A stretch of DNA of 64,000 nucleotides from Glacieibacterium arshaanense (GCF_004681125.1 NZ_SIHO01000003.1:88121-152120); one strand, 5' to 3'. Positions 26,039 through 35,646 are shown, counted from the first letter of the stretch. The notes: generated from the letters alone by a model not told the origin. Numbers and translations are program-made.

Positions 26039-28651
26039 ATGAAGCGTATTCTTTTGATGTCGGTGTGTCTGCTTGCCATGCCGGGTGTGGCATTGGCGCA
26101 ATCGACTGCCGGCGACGCGCCGGCGACCAATTCGTCGCGGCCAACCGACGCACAGGACGCAGATACCGGTAGTGCCAGCACCGGCAACTACCAGGGCGAC
26201 ATCATCATCACCGCCACCAAGCGCAGCCAGACGCTGAGCGAAGTGCCGATCGCCGTGTCCGCCGTCACCGGCGACCAGCTGCGCAATTCGGGCGCGGTCG
26301 ATATCCGTGCGCTCAACCAGCTTTCGCCGTCGCTACTCGTTTCGTCGGCTTCGGCCGAAACATCGGGCGCCGCGCGTATCCGCGGTATCGGCACCGTCGG
26401 TGAAAACCCCGGTCTTGAAAGCTCGGTCGCCACCTTCATCGACGGCGTCTACCGGTCGCGCACCGGCGTCGGCCTGTCCGAACTCGGCGGTGTCGAACGC
26501 ATCGAAGTGCTGCGCGGTCCGCAGGGCACGCTGTTCGGCCGTAACGCCTCGGCCGGTCTGATCAGCATCACCACGCTGCGTCCCAAGTTCGATATCGGCG
26601 GCTACGCGGCAGCGAGCTACGGCAACTACAACGCCATTCGCCTTGAAGGCGGCGTCACCGGCGGCATCACCGACAAGGTCGCTGCCCGTGTCGACGGCGT
26701 GTTCTTCAAGCGCGATGGCTTCATCGAAAACGTCATCAACGGCGAAGACGTCAACAACCGCGATCGCTGGCTGGTGCGCGGCAAGGTGCTCATCGAGCCC
26801 AACGACAACCTCAGCATCCTGATCATCGGCGACTATGCCAGCCGTTCGGAAGAATGCTGCGCTTCGGACTATAGCCCGGCGCAGACCGCGACCAAGGACG
26901 CCCAGGGCAATCTGCTGATCAGCGGCAACAACGCGGTCATCAACCTGCTGCGTAGCCCGGCGCTCGGCGGCATCATCACCGATACGCCCTATTCGCGGAA
27001 GACCTCGATCACCCCGGGCCGCAATTACAATTCCGATGTCACCGACTGGGGCTTTTCGGGCCAGATCGACTGGACGTTCGGCGCGGTCAACATGACCTCG
27101 ATCACCGCCTATCGCGACTGGAAGCTGACGCGTGGCCAGGACGCCGACTTCAACAATGTCGACATTCTGTATCGCACCGCGGCGACCAACGAGTTCAAGA
27201 CCTTCAGCCAGGAACTGCGCTTCCAGGGCGAGGCCTTTGACAACAAGCTCAACTGGCTGGTCGGCGGCTATTACGCCAATGAAAAGCTCAACACATTTGA
27301 CGACCTCAAGTACGGTCAGCAGTATCAGCAATATGCCAACGGGCTGATTGCCGCGACCGGGCTTAGCTATGACACGATCGGCAGGATCCTCGGCCAGCCG
27401 TCGATGAACGGCACCGGCATCGTGTCGGACACCTATGCGCAGAACTCGAACAACTGGGCGCTGTTCACCCACGACGAGTTCAACATCACCGACAAGCTGA
27501 CGCTGACTGCCGGTATCCGCTACACGCACGAAACCAAGTCGCTCGATGCCAATCTGCTCGCCAACAACACTTTCTGCACGGCGATCTCGGCGTCACCGTT
27601 CCGCGCCTTGAACGCGCTGCCCTGCGCGATCAACAGTCGCGTCAACGGCATCTACAGCGGCGAAATCAGCGAAGGCGCCTGGTCGGGCACTGCAGTGGTG
27701 AGCTATGAGTTCAACAAGCAGCTGATGACCTATGCGAGCTACGCGCGCGGCTACAAGGCGGGCGGTTACAACCTCGACCGCGCGGCGCTGATCACCGGCA
27801 GCCCGAACATCTCGCAGCTCGAGTTCGAGCCTGAAACCGTCAACGCCTATGAACTCGGCGCGAAGTTCAACGGTCATAACTTCAACCTTAACGCGGCGCT
27901 GTTCTACTCTACCTTCAGCGGCTTCCAGCTCAACACCTTCAACGGGCTGGCGTTCATCGTCGCCAACATCCAGGCCTGCAAGACCGACCTGAACGGCCTC
28001 AATGCCGACGCCTTCAACGACACCGGCCAGTGCGCGCCGGACAACATGAAGTCGGGCGTTTCGACGCGCGGTATCGAACTCGAAGCCGCCGTCTACCTGA
28101 CCGACACCTTCCAGGTCAGCAGCGGCTTCACCTATGCCGACGCCAAGTATGACCAGCAGATCGTCAGCTCGGCACCGCTGGTCGCAACGCCGGGCAACCC
28201 CAACGCCAACGCCGTGTTGCCTAACCCGACACTGGCGCTGCTGCCCGGTGCCAACCTGTCGAACGCACCCAAGTATGTCATGACCGGTTCGGCAACGTGG
28301 ACGCCGCCGATCCCCGGCACCGACATGACCGCGCTCGCCTATGCCGACTTCCGCTATCAGTCGGGCTTTAACTCGGGTTCGGATCTGTTCCCCGAAAAGG
28401 AAACGCAGGGTGTTGTCGTCGTCAATGCACGTATCGGCATCAACGGCGCCAAGGATCGCTGGTCGCTCGAACTCTGGGCGCAGAACCTGTTCAACGTCAA
28501 CTACAACCAGGTGACGTTCAACACGCCGGTGCAGGGTTCGAGTTCGCAGGGTCTCGTCGCCAAGGGCCTCGCGGCCTCGGCAACGACGCTGTTCGGCAAC
28601 TTCGTTTCCGAACCCCGCCTGTTCGGCGCGACGATCCGCACGCGCTTCTAA
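26039..28651 (+). CDS. TonB-dependent outer-membrane receptor
   Basis: An 870-residue protein: signal peptide to about residue 22 (CLLAMPGVALAQ), a plug domain starting DIIITATKRSQTLSEVPIA, the plug motif VLRGPQGTLFGRNASAG, then a beta-barrel ending in an aromatic residue (TIRTRF). It imports a ligand across the outer membrane with TonB-ExbBD energy. The style is that of the large sphingomonad receptor family for diverse carbon sources. A GGGGAG site precedes the ATG. No transcription regulator or dedicated catabolic gene lies beside it, so the ligand is open. Confidence 0.93.
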   Translation: MKRILLMSVCLLAMPGVALAQSTAGDAPATNSSRPTDAQDADTGSASTGNYQGDIIITATKRSQTLSEVPIAVSAVTGDQLRNSGAVDIRALNQLSPSLLVSSASAETSGAARIRGIGTVGENPGLESSVATFIDGVYRSRTGVGLSELGGVERIEVLRGPQGTLFGRNASAGLISITTLRPKFDIGGYAAASYGNYNAIRLEGGVTGGITDKVAARVDGVFFKRDGFIENVINGEDVNNRDRWLVRGKVLIEPNDNLSILIIGDYASRSEECCASDYSPAQTATKDAQGNLLISGNNAVINLLRSPALGGIITDTPYSRKTSITPGRNYNSDVTDWGFSGQIDWTFGAVNMTSITAYRDWKLTRGQDADFNNVDILYRTAATNEFKTFSQELRFQGEAFDNKLNWLVGGYYANEKLNTFDDLKYGQQYQQYANGLIAATGLSYDTIGRILGQPSMNGTGIVSDTYAQNSNNWALFTHDEFNITDKLTLTAGIRYTHETKSLDANLLANNTFCTAISASPFRALNALPCAINSRVNGIYSGEISEGAWSGTAVVSYEFNKQLMTYASYARGYKAGGYNLDRAALITGSPNISQLEFEPETVNAYELGAKFNGHNFNLNAALFYSTFSGFQLNTFNGLAFIVANIQACKTDLNGLNADAFNDTGQCAPDNMKSGVSTRGIELEAAVYLTDTFQVSSGFTYADAKYDQQIVSSAPLVATPGNPNANAVLPNPTLALLPGANLSNAPKYVMTGSATWTPPIPGTDMTALAYADFRYQSGFNSGSDLFPEKETQGVVVVNARIGINGAKDRWSLELWAQNLFNVNYNQVTFNTPVQGSSSQGLVAKGLAASATTLFGNFVSEPRLFGATIRTRF

Positions 28652-28676
28652 GCCGCGGCGCAGCTCAAGCTATCAG

Positions 28677-28712
28677 GGGCGTCCGCACTTCGGTGCGGGC
28701 GCCCTTTGTTTG
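28677..28712 (+). terminator. rho-independent terminator after the TonB receptor
   Basis: A 12-pair stem (GGGCGTCCGCAC with GTGCGGGCGCCC, one T-G pair) closed by a TTCG tetraloop and followed by TTTGTTTGTTT, 25 bases after the receptor stop. Confidence 0.9.
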
Positions 28713-28719
28713 TTTGAAA

Positions 28720-28753
28720 GGGCCTCCGGCGGGCAGGCGTGACGCCTGCACCC
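28720..28753. repeat. dispersed palindromic element, copy 2
   Basis: Head GGGCCTCCGGC, then GGGCAGG, core CGT/ACG, and CCTGCACCC. It faces copy 3 across 60 bases, between the convergent receptor and ccmI genes. Confidence 0.88.
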
Positions 28754-28813
28754 GGTTGTTGGTGTGGGTGTACAGAGCGCGCCGCTGGCTCCTGATGCGC
28801 TGCCGAAATTAAT

Positions 28814-28850
28814 GGGTGCAGGGACAAGTCCCTGCCCGCCGGAGGCTCTT
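28814..28850. repeat. dispersed palindromic element, copy 3 (inverted)
   Basis: Opposite orientation to copy 2; the core is GGAC/GTCC, identical to copy 11. It lies 6 bases from the ccmI stop. Confidence 0.9.
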
Positions 28851-28856
28851 AAGCCT

Positions 28857-29498
28857 TCAGCCCCCCGCTGCAATCATCGCGGTCACCGCCTTGATGCGCG
28901 CATCAAGGTCGGGCAGCCACGGCGCGTTCGGCGGCGCGACCGCACGCAGCGCTTGCCATTCGCGCAGCGCCGACTTGGCGTCACCGGCCTGCAGCCACGC
29001 CAGCCCGAGGAAGTAGCGCGGCGCCGGATTTTCGGGCGCGAGCTTGCCGGCATTGTCGAATGCCAGTCGCGCCGCGGGCGTCACCATGCCGCCGGCGTGC
29101 ATCATCATCGCCTGGCCCAGACCGACCCACAAATCGGCATCGTTGGGCATCGCCTTGAGTGCGACCTGCAGCCCATCGATGGCATCTTCGGTGCGGCCTT
29201 CGCGGGTCAGCGCATCGGCAAAGGTCAGCCACGCGCCGACATCGCCCGAATTGGCGAGCAGCGCCTGCCGCGAGGCTTCGAATTCGGTGGTGGAATCGCG
29301 GTCGGCTTCGGGGCGTGGCGCCGGCACGGCGGGCAAATCGGGTCGCCCGGCGACCAGATAGCCGACGACGCCGAGCGTCAGGGCGCCAAGTACGGCTATC
29401 ACTCGCGGCCGTTGCCGCCAGCTTCCGCGCAGCATCAGCCCGGCGAGCGCTGCCACCAGCAGCACTACGGCAATCAGCGTGACGATCAGCGGGGTCAT
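28857..29498 (-). CDS. ccmI: CcmI-like TPR protein of cytochrome c biogenesis
   Basis: A 213-residue protein with an N-terminal membrane anchor (about 4-25), a second hydrophobic stretch near 35-55 and a C-terminal TPR region (GAWLTFADALTREGRTEDA, DLWVGLGQAMMMHAGG). It is the last gene of the ccm operon and overlaps ccmH as ATGA. CcmI holds apocytochrome c for the haem ligation complex. It is shorter than many CcmI proteins, lacking a long C-terminal part. The open frame upstream lies over ccmH and was trimmed. Confidence 0.82.
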   Translation of the reverse strand: MTPLIVTLIAVVLLVAALAGLMLRGSWRQRPRVIAVLGALTLGVVGYLVAGRPDLPAVPAPRPEADRDSTTEFEASRQALLANSGDVGAWLTFADALTREGRTEDAIDGLQVALKAMPNDADLWVGLGQAMMMHAGGMVTPAARLAFDNAGKLAPENPAPRYFLGLAWLQAGDAKSALREWQALRAVAPPNAPWLPDLDARIKAVTAMIAAGG

Positions 29499-29914
29499 GC
29501 TTTGGTCTCCGAGCCGCGCCGCCGGAACAGCCGCAGCGCCAGCAACAGACCGACGCCAAGGAACAGCAACGGCGCCAGCCAAAGGCCAAGTGCGGCGCCA
29601 TGCGTTGGCGGGTTGAAACTGACCCAGTCGCCGTAGCGCTTGATCAGCCAGGCGCGGACTTCGTCGGGTGATTCACCAGCGGCAATCTTGCTGCGGACCA
29701 GCGCGCGCATATCGCCGGCCATGTCGGCATGGCTGTCAGCAATCGACTGGTTCTGGCAGACGAGGCAGCGCAGTTCGTGCATCAGCGCCTGCGCCTTGGC
29801 TTCCTGCGCCGCATCCGGCAGCGGCGTGTCGGCGAGCGCGGCCGGTGGCATTGTCGGGTCAGCAGCCAGCGGCGCCGCGAACAGCAGCAACAGCGCCAGA
29901 AAAAGCGCCCTCAT
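29495..29914 (-). CDS. ccmH: CcmH/CcmL cytochrome c-type biogenesis thiol protein
   Basis: A 139-residue protein: signal peptide ending near residue 18, the redox motif L-R-C50-L-V-C53-Q-N-Q-S with ADSHADMAGDMR after it, and a C-terminal membrane segment (about 107-127). It reduces the apocytochrome CXXCH cysteines before haem attachment. ATGA overlaps on both sides bind it to ccmG and ccmI. Confidence 0.95.
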   Translation of the reverse strand: MRALFLALLLLFAAPLAADPTMPPAALADTPLPDAAQEAKAQALMHELRCLVCQNQSIADSHADMAGDMRALVRSKIAAGESPDEVRAWLIKRYGDWVSFNPPTHGAALGLWLAPLLFLGVGLLLALRLFRRRGSETKA

Positions 29915-30474
29915 CGCCCGGCCTCGGTCAGCTTGGCCATCAGCAGCGCGATGTGTTCGGGCCGGATTTCACCGATGTGCTGGTAGCGAATGATGCCGCG
30001 GCCATCGATGACGAAGGTTTCAGGGACACCGCTCGATCCCAGCGTAATCTGTGTCTGGCCGGTCTTGTCGAGCCCGACGCGCGTGAATGGATTGCCGTTG
30101 GTCTTCAGGAACGCCGCGACATCGTCGGGGGCGTCGCGCACCGCGATGCCGTTGACCGTCACGCCCATCGCCGTCAGCCGCGCCAGTTGCGGCGCCTCGA
30201 CGCGGCAGGGGATGCACCATGACGCGAAGACGTTGACGAGCACCGGCTTGCCAGTTTTGAAATCGGCGCTGGTCAGGCCGGGCGCACCGCCAAGCCCGGG
30301 CAGATTGACCGCCGGCATCGGCTGGCCGATCAGTTTCGAGGTCACGGTGACGCGCGTTTCGCGGCCAAGCTGGCTACCGACGAATACCACGAACACCGCG
30401 AACAGCAGCAGCGGGCCGTAAATCGCCAGCCGCGTCAGCCAGCTGCGTGCGGGGGTTTCGGGTGTCTCGGTCAT
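29911..30474 (-). CDS. ccmG: thiol:disulfide interchange protein DsbE/CcmG
   Basis: A 187-residue membrane-anchored thioredoxin: an anchor at about 16-35, then a periplasmic domain with W86-C87-I-P-C90 and the cis-proline region SSGVPETFVID. It supplies reductant to the apocytochrome/CcmH couple. Starts at an ATG overlapping the ccmF stop. Confidence 0.95.
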   Translation of the reverse strand: MTETPETPARSWLTRLAIYGPLLLFAVFVVFVGSQLGRETRVTVTSKLIGQPMPAVNLPGLGGAPGLTSADFKTGKPVLVNVFASWCIPCRVEAPQLARLTAMGVTVNGIAVRDAPDDVAAFLKTNGNPFTRVGLDKTGQTQITLGSSGVPETFVIDGRGIIRYQHIGEIRPEHIALLMAKLTEAGR

Positions 30475-32408
30475 GCCGCCACCAAAGCGCCGACCGGCTG
30501 CGCTGCACTGCGTCGCGCACTTGCACGCGCCGTCATCGACAGCGCACCGCCGAGCGCCATGATCAGCCCGCCCGCCCAGATCCAGATAACGAACGGCTTC
30601 CACCAGACATGCAGCTGCCAGCGGCCCGAACCATCGGGTTTGCCGAGCACGGCGTACAGGTCACCGTTGATGCGCGTGTGGATCGCCGCCTCGGTGGTGT
30701 CCATCATCGGCGAGGTGTATAGGCGCGCCTGCGGGTGCAGCACCGTCAGCGGCTGGCCGCCGCGCGAGACGTCGAGCGTGGCCTCCAGCGCGGTCCAGTT
30801 GGCGCCCGCCACCGGCGCGACATCGACCAGCTTCATCGTATAGCCCGCGACTTCGGCGCTTTCGCCGAGCCGCAGGTTGACCAGCAGTTCGCGCGTCAAC
30901 GCACCGCTCGCGGTGATGCCGAACAGCGTGAACGCGACACCCAGATGCGCCAGCGCCATGCCCCAGGTCGCACGCGGCGTGCGCCACGGCATCCGGCCCC
31001 ACAGGATGGCGAGCGTCGCGACGCCGAGCCACGCCGACAGCGCAAAGCCGATCAGCGAGAACGCCGCGCGCACATCCCAGACGGCGAACGCATAGAGCGC
31101 CAGAGCGACCGCGAGCAGGCCCGGCACCGCCAGTTTGCGCGCGAGCTTGTCGGTGCGCGCTGCGCCCCAGGTGAGGAACGGCCCGACCGCCATCAGCAGC
31201 ACCAGCGGGATCATCAGCGGGCCAAACGTCGCGTTGAAATATGGCGGGCCGACCGAAATCGGGCCGACGCCCAGCACATCGACGAGCAGCGGATAGCCCG
31301 AGCCGACAAACACCACGCCCAGGCCCGCGGCGAGCAGCAGATTGTTGGCGACCAGCGCGCCTTCACGACTGACGGGGGCAAAGCCTTCGCCGACCGCAAC
31401 GGTCGAAGCGCGCAGTGCATAAAGCAGCAACGCGCCGCCGATATACAGCGCCAGCAGCACCAGCAGAAAGGCACCGCGCGCCGGATCGACGGCGAACGCA
31501 TGCACCGACGTCAGCAGCCCCGAACGCACCACGAAGGTACCGATCATCGACAGCGAGAAGCCGACGACGGCGAGCAGGATCGTCCAGTTGCGCAGTGCGT
31601 CGCGCTTGGCCAGCACCGCCACCGAATGCAGCAGCGCGGTCGCGGCAAGCCACGGCATCAGCGAGGCGTTTTCGACCGGGTCCCAGAACCAGTAGCCGCC
31701 CCAGCCGAGCTCGTAATAGGCCCACCAGCTGCCGAGCGTGATGCCGCAGCCCAGTGCCGCCCACGCTGCCAGCACCCAGGGCCGCACCGCCGCCGCCCAG
31801 GCCGGGCCGACGCGGCGTTCGAGTAAAGCTGCCACGGCAAACGCGAACGCTACCGACAGCCCGACATAGCCGGCGTAGAGCATCGGCGGATGGAACGCGA
31901 GGCCGGGGTCCTGCAGCAGCGGGTTGAGGCCGTTGCCCTGTGTCGGCGCAATCGCCAGCCGCGCGAACGGGTTCGAGGCGGCGAGCAGGAAGGCGTAAAA
32001 GCCCAGCGCGATGATGCCCTGCATCGACAGCACCAGCGCGCGGAAGCGGTCACCGAGCGGGCTGTCGGCGAGCGACACCGCGGCGCCCGCCACTGCCATC
32101 ACCAGAATCCAGAGCAGCATCGAGCCTTCGTGATTCCCCCAGACGCCGCTCAATTTGTACAGCATCGGTTTCATCGTGTGGCTGTTTTCGGCGACCAGCT
32201 TGACCGAAAAGTCACTCGTCGCGAATGCCCAGACCAGCGACCCGAACGCCAGGCTGACAAGTAGCGCCTGTGCCAGTGCGGCCGGCACCGCGAGACCGGT
32301 CCAGCGCTCGGCATCATCGGCGGGCGCGCGCAGCCACGGCGCAAGCGCCTGCAGCAGCGCGAATGCCGCCGCCAGCCACAGCGCCGCGTGACCCAGTTCA
32401 ACGATCAT
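30471..32408 (-). CDS. ccmF: cytochrome c haem lyase CcmF
   Basis: A 645-residue polytopic protein with the WWD haem-handling region (GGYWFWDPVENASLMPWL), histidine-bearing loops such as NSHTMKPMLYKLSGVWGNHEGSM, and about 14 to 15 membrane segments. With CcmH and CcmI it forms the complex that attaches haem to apocytochrome c in the periplasm. Full length for the family. Confidence 0.96.
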   Translation of the reverse strand: MIVELGHAALWLAAAFALLQALAPWLRAPADDAERWTGLAVPAALAQALLVSLAFGSLVWAFATSDFSVKLVAENSHTMKPMLYKLSGVWGNHEGSMLLWILVMAVAGAAVSLADSPLGDRFRALVLSMQGIIALGFYAFLLAASNPFARLAIAPTQGNGLNPLLQDPGLAFHPPMLYAGYVGLSVAFAFAVAALLERRVGPAWAAAVRPWVLAAWAALGCGITLGSWWAYYELGWGGYWFWDPVENASLMPWLAATALLHSVAVLAKRDALRNWTILLAVVGFSLSMIGTFVVRSGLLTSVHAFAVDPARGAFLLVLLALYIGGALLLYALRASTVAVGEGFAPVSREGALVANNLLLAAGLGVVFVGSGYPLLVDVLGVGPISVGPPYFNATFGPLMIPLVLLMAVGPFLTWGAARTDKLARKLAVPGLLAVALALYAFAVWDVRAAFSLIGFALSAWLGVATLAILWGRMPWRTPRATWGMALAHLGVAFTLFGITASGALTRELLVNLRLGESAEVAGYTMKLVDVAPVAGANWTALEATLDVSRGGQPLTVLHPQARLYTSPMMDTTEAAIHTRINGDLYAVLGKPDGSGRWQLHVWWKPFVIWIWAGGLIMALGGALSMTARASARRSAAQPVGALVAA

Positions 32409-32842
32409 GAAGTGACCTTGCCTTGCACCTTGTGCAGTGATCCCGCGACTTCGGGCGGCATGTATTTTTCGTCGTGCTTGGCGAGCACGCTGGTCGCGAT
32501 GAAGGTGCCCTGCGCGTCGAAATGGCCTTCGGTGATGACACCCTGGCCTTCGCGGAACAGGTCGGGGACGATCCCGGTGTAGCGCACCGGCACGTCGCGC
32601 GCGTTGTCGGTGACGCGGAACGCCAGCGTCAGTCCGTCGGGCAGGCGCTGGACGCTGCCCTTTTGCACGAGCCCGCCAAGGCGGATCGCCTCGCCGGGCG
32701 CCGGGGCGTGCGCGAACACGTCGCTGGGGGCGTAGAAATAGGTGGCGCTGGTGCCAAGTGCCGAAATCCCCAGCGCCAGCGCGCCGGCCATCGCGGCGAG
32801 CGCCAGCCCGAGCAGCACGAGCCGCTGGTGTTTGGGCTTCAT
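32405..32842 (-). CDS. ccmE: cytochrome c maturation haem chaperone CcmE
   Basis: A 145-residue protein: N-terminal anchor (about 8-30), the FYAPSDV loop, an OB-fold with GGLVQKGSV and YTGIVPDLFREGQG, and the covalent haem site H123-D-E-K-Y127-MPPEV. It carries haem from CcmC to CcmF. The start at 32842 was chosen because all homology begins there; the open frame extends over ccmD. Confidence 0.95.
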   Translation of the reverse strand: MKPKHQRLVLLGLALAAMAGALALGISALGTSATYFYAPSDVFAHAPAPGEAIRLGGLVQKGSVQRLPDGLTLAFRVTDNARDVPVRYTGIVPDLFREGQGVITEGHFDAQGTFIATSVLAKHDEKYMPPEVAGSLHKVQGKVTS

Positions 32843-32865
32843 GCCCGGTTTGATGGTGTTGGTGT

Positions 32866-33003
32866 TCAACGTCGGCGCTCCGCCTTGAGCTTTTCGGCCG
32901 CCGCTTCGGCGCGCCGCATCGACACCCAGCTTTGCAGCAGGATGGCCAGCAAACCGCCGACGGTCACAGCATAGGCCGGGATGATGAATGCGGCGTGAGT
33001 CAT
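32866..33003 (-). CDS. ccmD: haem exporter protein CcmD
   Basis: A 45-residue single-span protein beginning MTHAAFIIPAYAVT and ending in a basic tail (EKLKAERRR). CcmD helps release haem-loaded CcmE from the CcmABC complex. The ATG overlaps the ccmC stop (ATGA). It sits between ccmC and ccmE as usual. Confidence 0.9.
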   Translation of the reverse strand: MTHAAFIIPAYAVTVGGLLAILLQSWVSMRRAEAAAEKLKAERRR

Positions 33004-33731
33004 GTGTACGCCGCCGCAATCCGCCGCGACCGTGCTGCCACGGCTTGTTCGGCGAGCGCGGCGCGCATCCGCATCAGCACGATGGCGCCGAACAACAGGC
33101 TGAACCCCGCGACCGACAGCAGCAGCGGCATCAGCATTTCGGGCGCGATCGACGATGACGCACCGGTTGCCGACAGCTTGATGGATGAGCCTTGATGCAG
33201 CGTATTCCACCATTCGACCGAATATTTGATGATCGGCAGATTGATGACGCCGACAATGGCGAGGATCGACGCGGCCTTCCCGCCGCCACGCTCGGCCTCG
33301 GCACTGCTCAGCGCCAGATAGCCGAGATAGAGAAACAGCAGCACCAGCATCGAGGTCAGGCGCGCATCCCACACCCAGTAAGTGCCCCAGGTCGGCTTGC
33401 CCCACAGCGACCCCGAAATCAGGCAAATCGCGGTGAACGCTGCGCCGACTGGCGCAATCGCGCGTGCGGCGATTTCGGCGAGCGGATGCCGCCAGACCAG
33501 CGCAACGGCTGAAGCGACCGCCAGCCCCAGATAGCCACCACTGCCCAGCCACGCGGCCGGGACGTGGACATACATGATGCGGACGCTTTCGCCCTGCTGA
33601 TAGTCGGGCGGGCTGTCGAACAGCCCGATCCACAGCCCGGCCGCGGTTAGCACCAGCCCGAGCAAGGTCAGCGGCAGCGTCAGCACACGGGCGATACGCA
33701 GGAAGCGGGCAGGGTTGGCAAAACGGTGCAT
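33000..33731 (-). CDS. ccmC: haem ABC transporter permease CcmC
   Basis: A 243-residue membrane protein with six segments, the tryptophan-rich motif GSLWGKPTWGTYWVWDARLTSML (key residues W-G-T-x-W-V-W-D) and flanking periplasmic histidines, including YVHVPAAW. It attaches haem to CcmE. It lies 42 bases after ccmB and overlaps ccmD. Confidence 0.96.
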   Translation of the reverse strand: MHRFANPARFLRIARVLTLPLTLLGLVLTAAGLWIGLFDSPPDYQQGESVRIMYVHVPAAWLGSGGYLGLAVASAVALVWRHPLAEIAARAIAPVGAAFTAICLISGSLWGKPTWGTYWVWDARLTSMLVLLFLYLGYLALSSAEAERGGGKAASILAIVGVINLPIIKYSVEWWNTLHQGSSIKLSATGASSSIAPEMLMPLLLSVAGFSLLFGAIVLMRMRAALAEQAVAARSRRIAAAYT

Positions 33732-33773
33732 GGTCGGCGCCGGTCTAGCACCAAAGTCCGGGCGATTGCAGCA

Positions 33774-34403
33774 TCATTCCATGCCGCTGCGCAATGCCGC
33801 AGCCGCGGCAAATGGTGTCACCGCGACAATCACCAATGTCGCCGCGCCGAGCAGCTGCAAGCCGCCCGGCTGGCCGACGCCGACGCCGAAAATTAGTATA
33901 GGCAGCGCGAGCGGCAGTACGATAAGTCCGGCGAGCGCGCCACCACCGCGCAAGCCGGCGGTCAGGCAGGCGGCGAGCAGCGCCAGTGCCGCGAGCGCCG
34001 GCGTGCCGATCAGCAGCCCAATTGCCAGAGGGGCCAGAGCCGGGGTGCCGAGCAATACCCCCGCGACCGGCAGCGCCACGAGCAGCGGCAGCGCAAAGCC
34101 GAGCCAGTGCGCGACCAGCCGTGCCGCCGCAAAGGTTTCGAGCGCCAACCCGCGCGTCACTAGCTGATCGAGCGTGCCGTCGGCGACATCGGGGGCGACC
34201 AACGTTTCGACCGGCAGCAGCGCGGCGAGCAGTGCCGCCACCCACAACACGCCCGGCGCAATCCCCAGCAGCAACTTGCCGTCGGGGCCGACGGCGAACG
34301 GGAACAGCGCCGCGGCGAGCACGAAGAACACCACCGGCAGCGCCAGCGCAGCCGGTCGGCGCAAGGCGAGCGCAAGGTCGCGGCGGACGAGCAACCAGAA
34401 CAT
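33774..34403 (-). CDS. ccmB: haem exporter protein CcmB
   Basis: A 209-residue membrane protein with six hydrophobic segments and the family segments RRDLALALRRP near the N terminus and LVAPDVADGTLDQLVTRG in the middle. It is the membrane part of the CcmAB ATPase that drives release of haem-CcmE. The ATG at 34403 overlaps the ccmA stop by one base. Confidence 0.94.
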   Translation of the reverse strand: MFWLLVRRDLALALRRPAALALPVVFFVLAAALFPFAVGPDGKLLLGIAPGVLWVAALLAALLPVETLVAPDVADGTLDQLVTRGLALETFAAARLVAHWLGFALPLLVALPVAGVLLGTPALAPLAIGLLIGTPALAALALLAACLTAGLRGGGALAGLIVLPLALPILIFGVGVGQPGGLQLLGAATLVIVAVTPFAAAAALRSGME

Positions 34404-34984
34404 CAGGCGAGCATCAGTTTTTGGGGCGCATCGAGCCCGATGTCGCCATGTGTCGCGGCAATGACCAGCCCGCCGTTGGCACGGTGGGCACGCATCGCCG
34501 TGGCCAGCCGATCGAGCGAAGCGGCGTCGAGTCCGACACCGGGCTCGTCGAGCAACCACAATTCGGCACCCGAGGCATGTGCGCGCGCCAGCACGGCACG
34601 ATGCTTTTGGCCGCTCGACAGTACGCCGACCGGCAGCTCGGCGAGCGGCAAAAGGTCGAATGCCGCCAGCGCCGCATCGACCGCCGCTGCGCTCTGACCG
34701 TCGAGCCGCGCCCAGTGCGTCAGTTCGTCGCGCAGCCGCATATTGGGTTTGAGCGCCAGTTCATGCCCGGCCCAGCCGATGCGAAACGGGTTGTCGATGC
34801 GGCCGGCAACGGGGCGCAGCAGTCCAGCCAGCATCCGCAAAAGGCTCGATTTTCCGGCGCCGTTGCGGCCTTCGATCTGCACCGCGCCGCCGGCTTCGAC
34901 GCGCAAGTCGAGCCCCTCGAACAGCAACCGGCCACCGCGCGCGCAGGCCAGCCCTTCGACAATCAACGCGGGTGCGGTGTTCAT
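34403..34984 (-). CDS. ccmA: haem exporter ATP-binding protein CcmA
   Basis: A 193-residue ABC ATPase: Walker A G39-RNGAGKS-S, a signature-type LSSGQKHR, Walker B LWLLDEP and the switch histidine in ATHGDIG. It is the first gene of the ccm operon, 55 bases from the divergent yciB start, so the promoter must lie in that short space or inside yciB. Confidence 0.95.
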   Translation of the reverse strand: MNTAPALIVEGLACARGGRLLFEGLDLRVEAGGAVQIEGRNGAGKSSLLRMLAGLLRPVAGRIDNPFRIGWAGHELALKPNMRLRDELTHWARLDGQSAAAVDAALAAFDLLPLAELPVGVLSSGQKHRAVLARAHASGAELWLLDEPGVGLDAASLDRLATAMRAHRANGGLVIAATHGDIGLDAPQKLMLA

Positions 34985-35039
34985 TCTCGCTGCATAGCCG
35001 CTCTCGCGCCGCACCGCAAAACCGGCTAGAGCGCGGGGC

Positions 35040-35612
35040 ATGACGACCAAACCCAAGCCCTCGGCAACTGCCAAGTTCGTGCTCGATTTCGCGCCGCTGC
35101 TGGTGTTCTTTGCCGCCAACAAGCTCGCCGCCATCTTCGTCGCGACCTTTGCCACTATGGCAGTGACGTTGCTGGTGATGCTGGTCTCACACTTCCGCTA
35201 CGGCCGCATCCAGCCGATGCAATGGGTCGTCGGCGTCATGGTGTTCGTGTTCGGCGCCGCGACTTTGGTGCTGCACGACCCCAACTTCATCAAGATCAAG
35301 CTGACCGTCATCTACCTGCTGTTCGCCGGCGTCCTGCTGTTCGGCAAGCTCACCCATCGCCCGCTGCTCAAGATGGCATTCGGCGAGGCGTTTCCGGCGC
35401 TCGACAATGACGGCTGGCGCAAGCTGACGCGCAACTGGATCATCTTTTGCCTGGCGCTCGCCGGCATGAACGAGGTGCTGCGCCGCACGCTGACCACCGA
35501 CCAATGGGTCGACTTCAAGGTCTGGGGGGTGACGGCGATTACTTTCGTGTTCGCGCTGGCGCAGTCGCCGATTTTGTCGCGGCATGCGGAGGACAAGACG
35601 CCTAAGGGTTGA
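35040..35612 (+). CDS. yciB: inner membrane-spanning protein YciB (septation protein A)
   Basis: A 190-residue protein with five or six membrane segments and family landmarks: FAPLLVFFAANK near the N terminus, LHDPNFIKIKLT, the GKLTHRPLLKMAFG loop and DGWRKLTRNW. It takes part in envelope maintenance and division. It is divergent from ccmA and followed by a dispersed palindrome. Confidence 0.93.
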   Translation: MTTKPKPSATAKFVLDFAPLLVFFAANKLAAIFVATFATMAVTLLVMLVSHFRYGRIQPMQWVVGVMVFVFGAATLVLHDPNFIKIKLTVIYLLFAGVLLFGKLTHRPLLKMAFGEAFPALDNDGWRKLTRNWIIFCLALAGMNEVLRRTLTTDQWVDFKVWGVTAITFVFALAQSPILSRHAEDKTPKG

Positions 35613-35646
35613 GGGCCTTCGGCGGGCAGGGCTGAGCCCTGCACCC
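35613..35646. repeat. dispersed palindromic element, copy 4
   Basis: Head GGGCCTTCGGC (one change from consensus), GGGCAGG, core GCT/AGC, CCTGCACCC. It begins at the yciB stop. Confidence 0.88.

Noticed and set aside
26333..27529. Open frame of about 400 codons opposite the TonB receptor
   Set aside because: The receptor is unmistakable on the plus strand; the antisense product lacks any recognisable fold and has no ribosome site.
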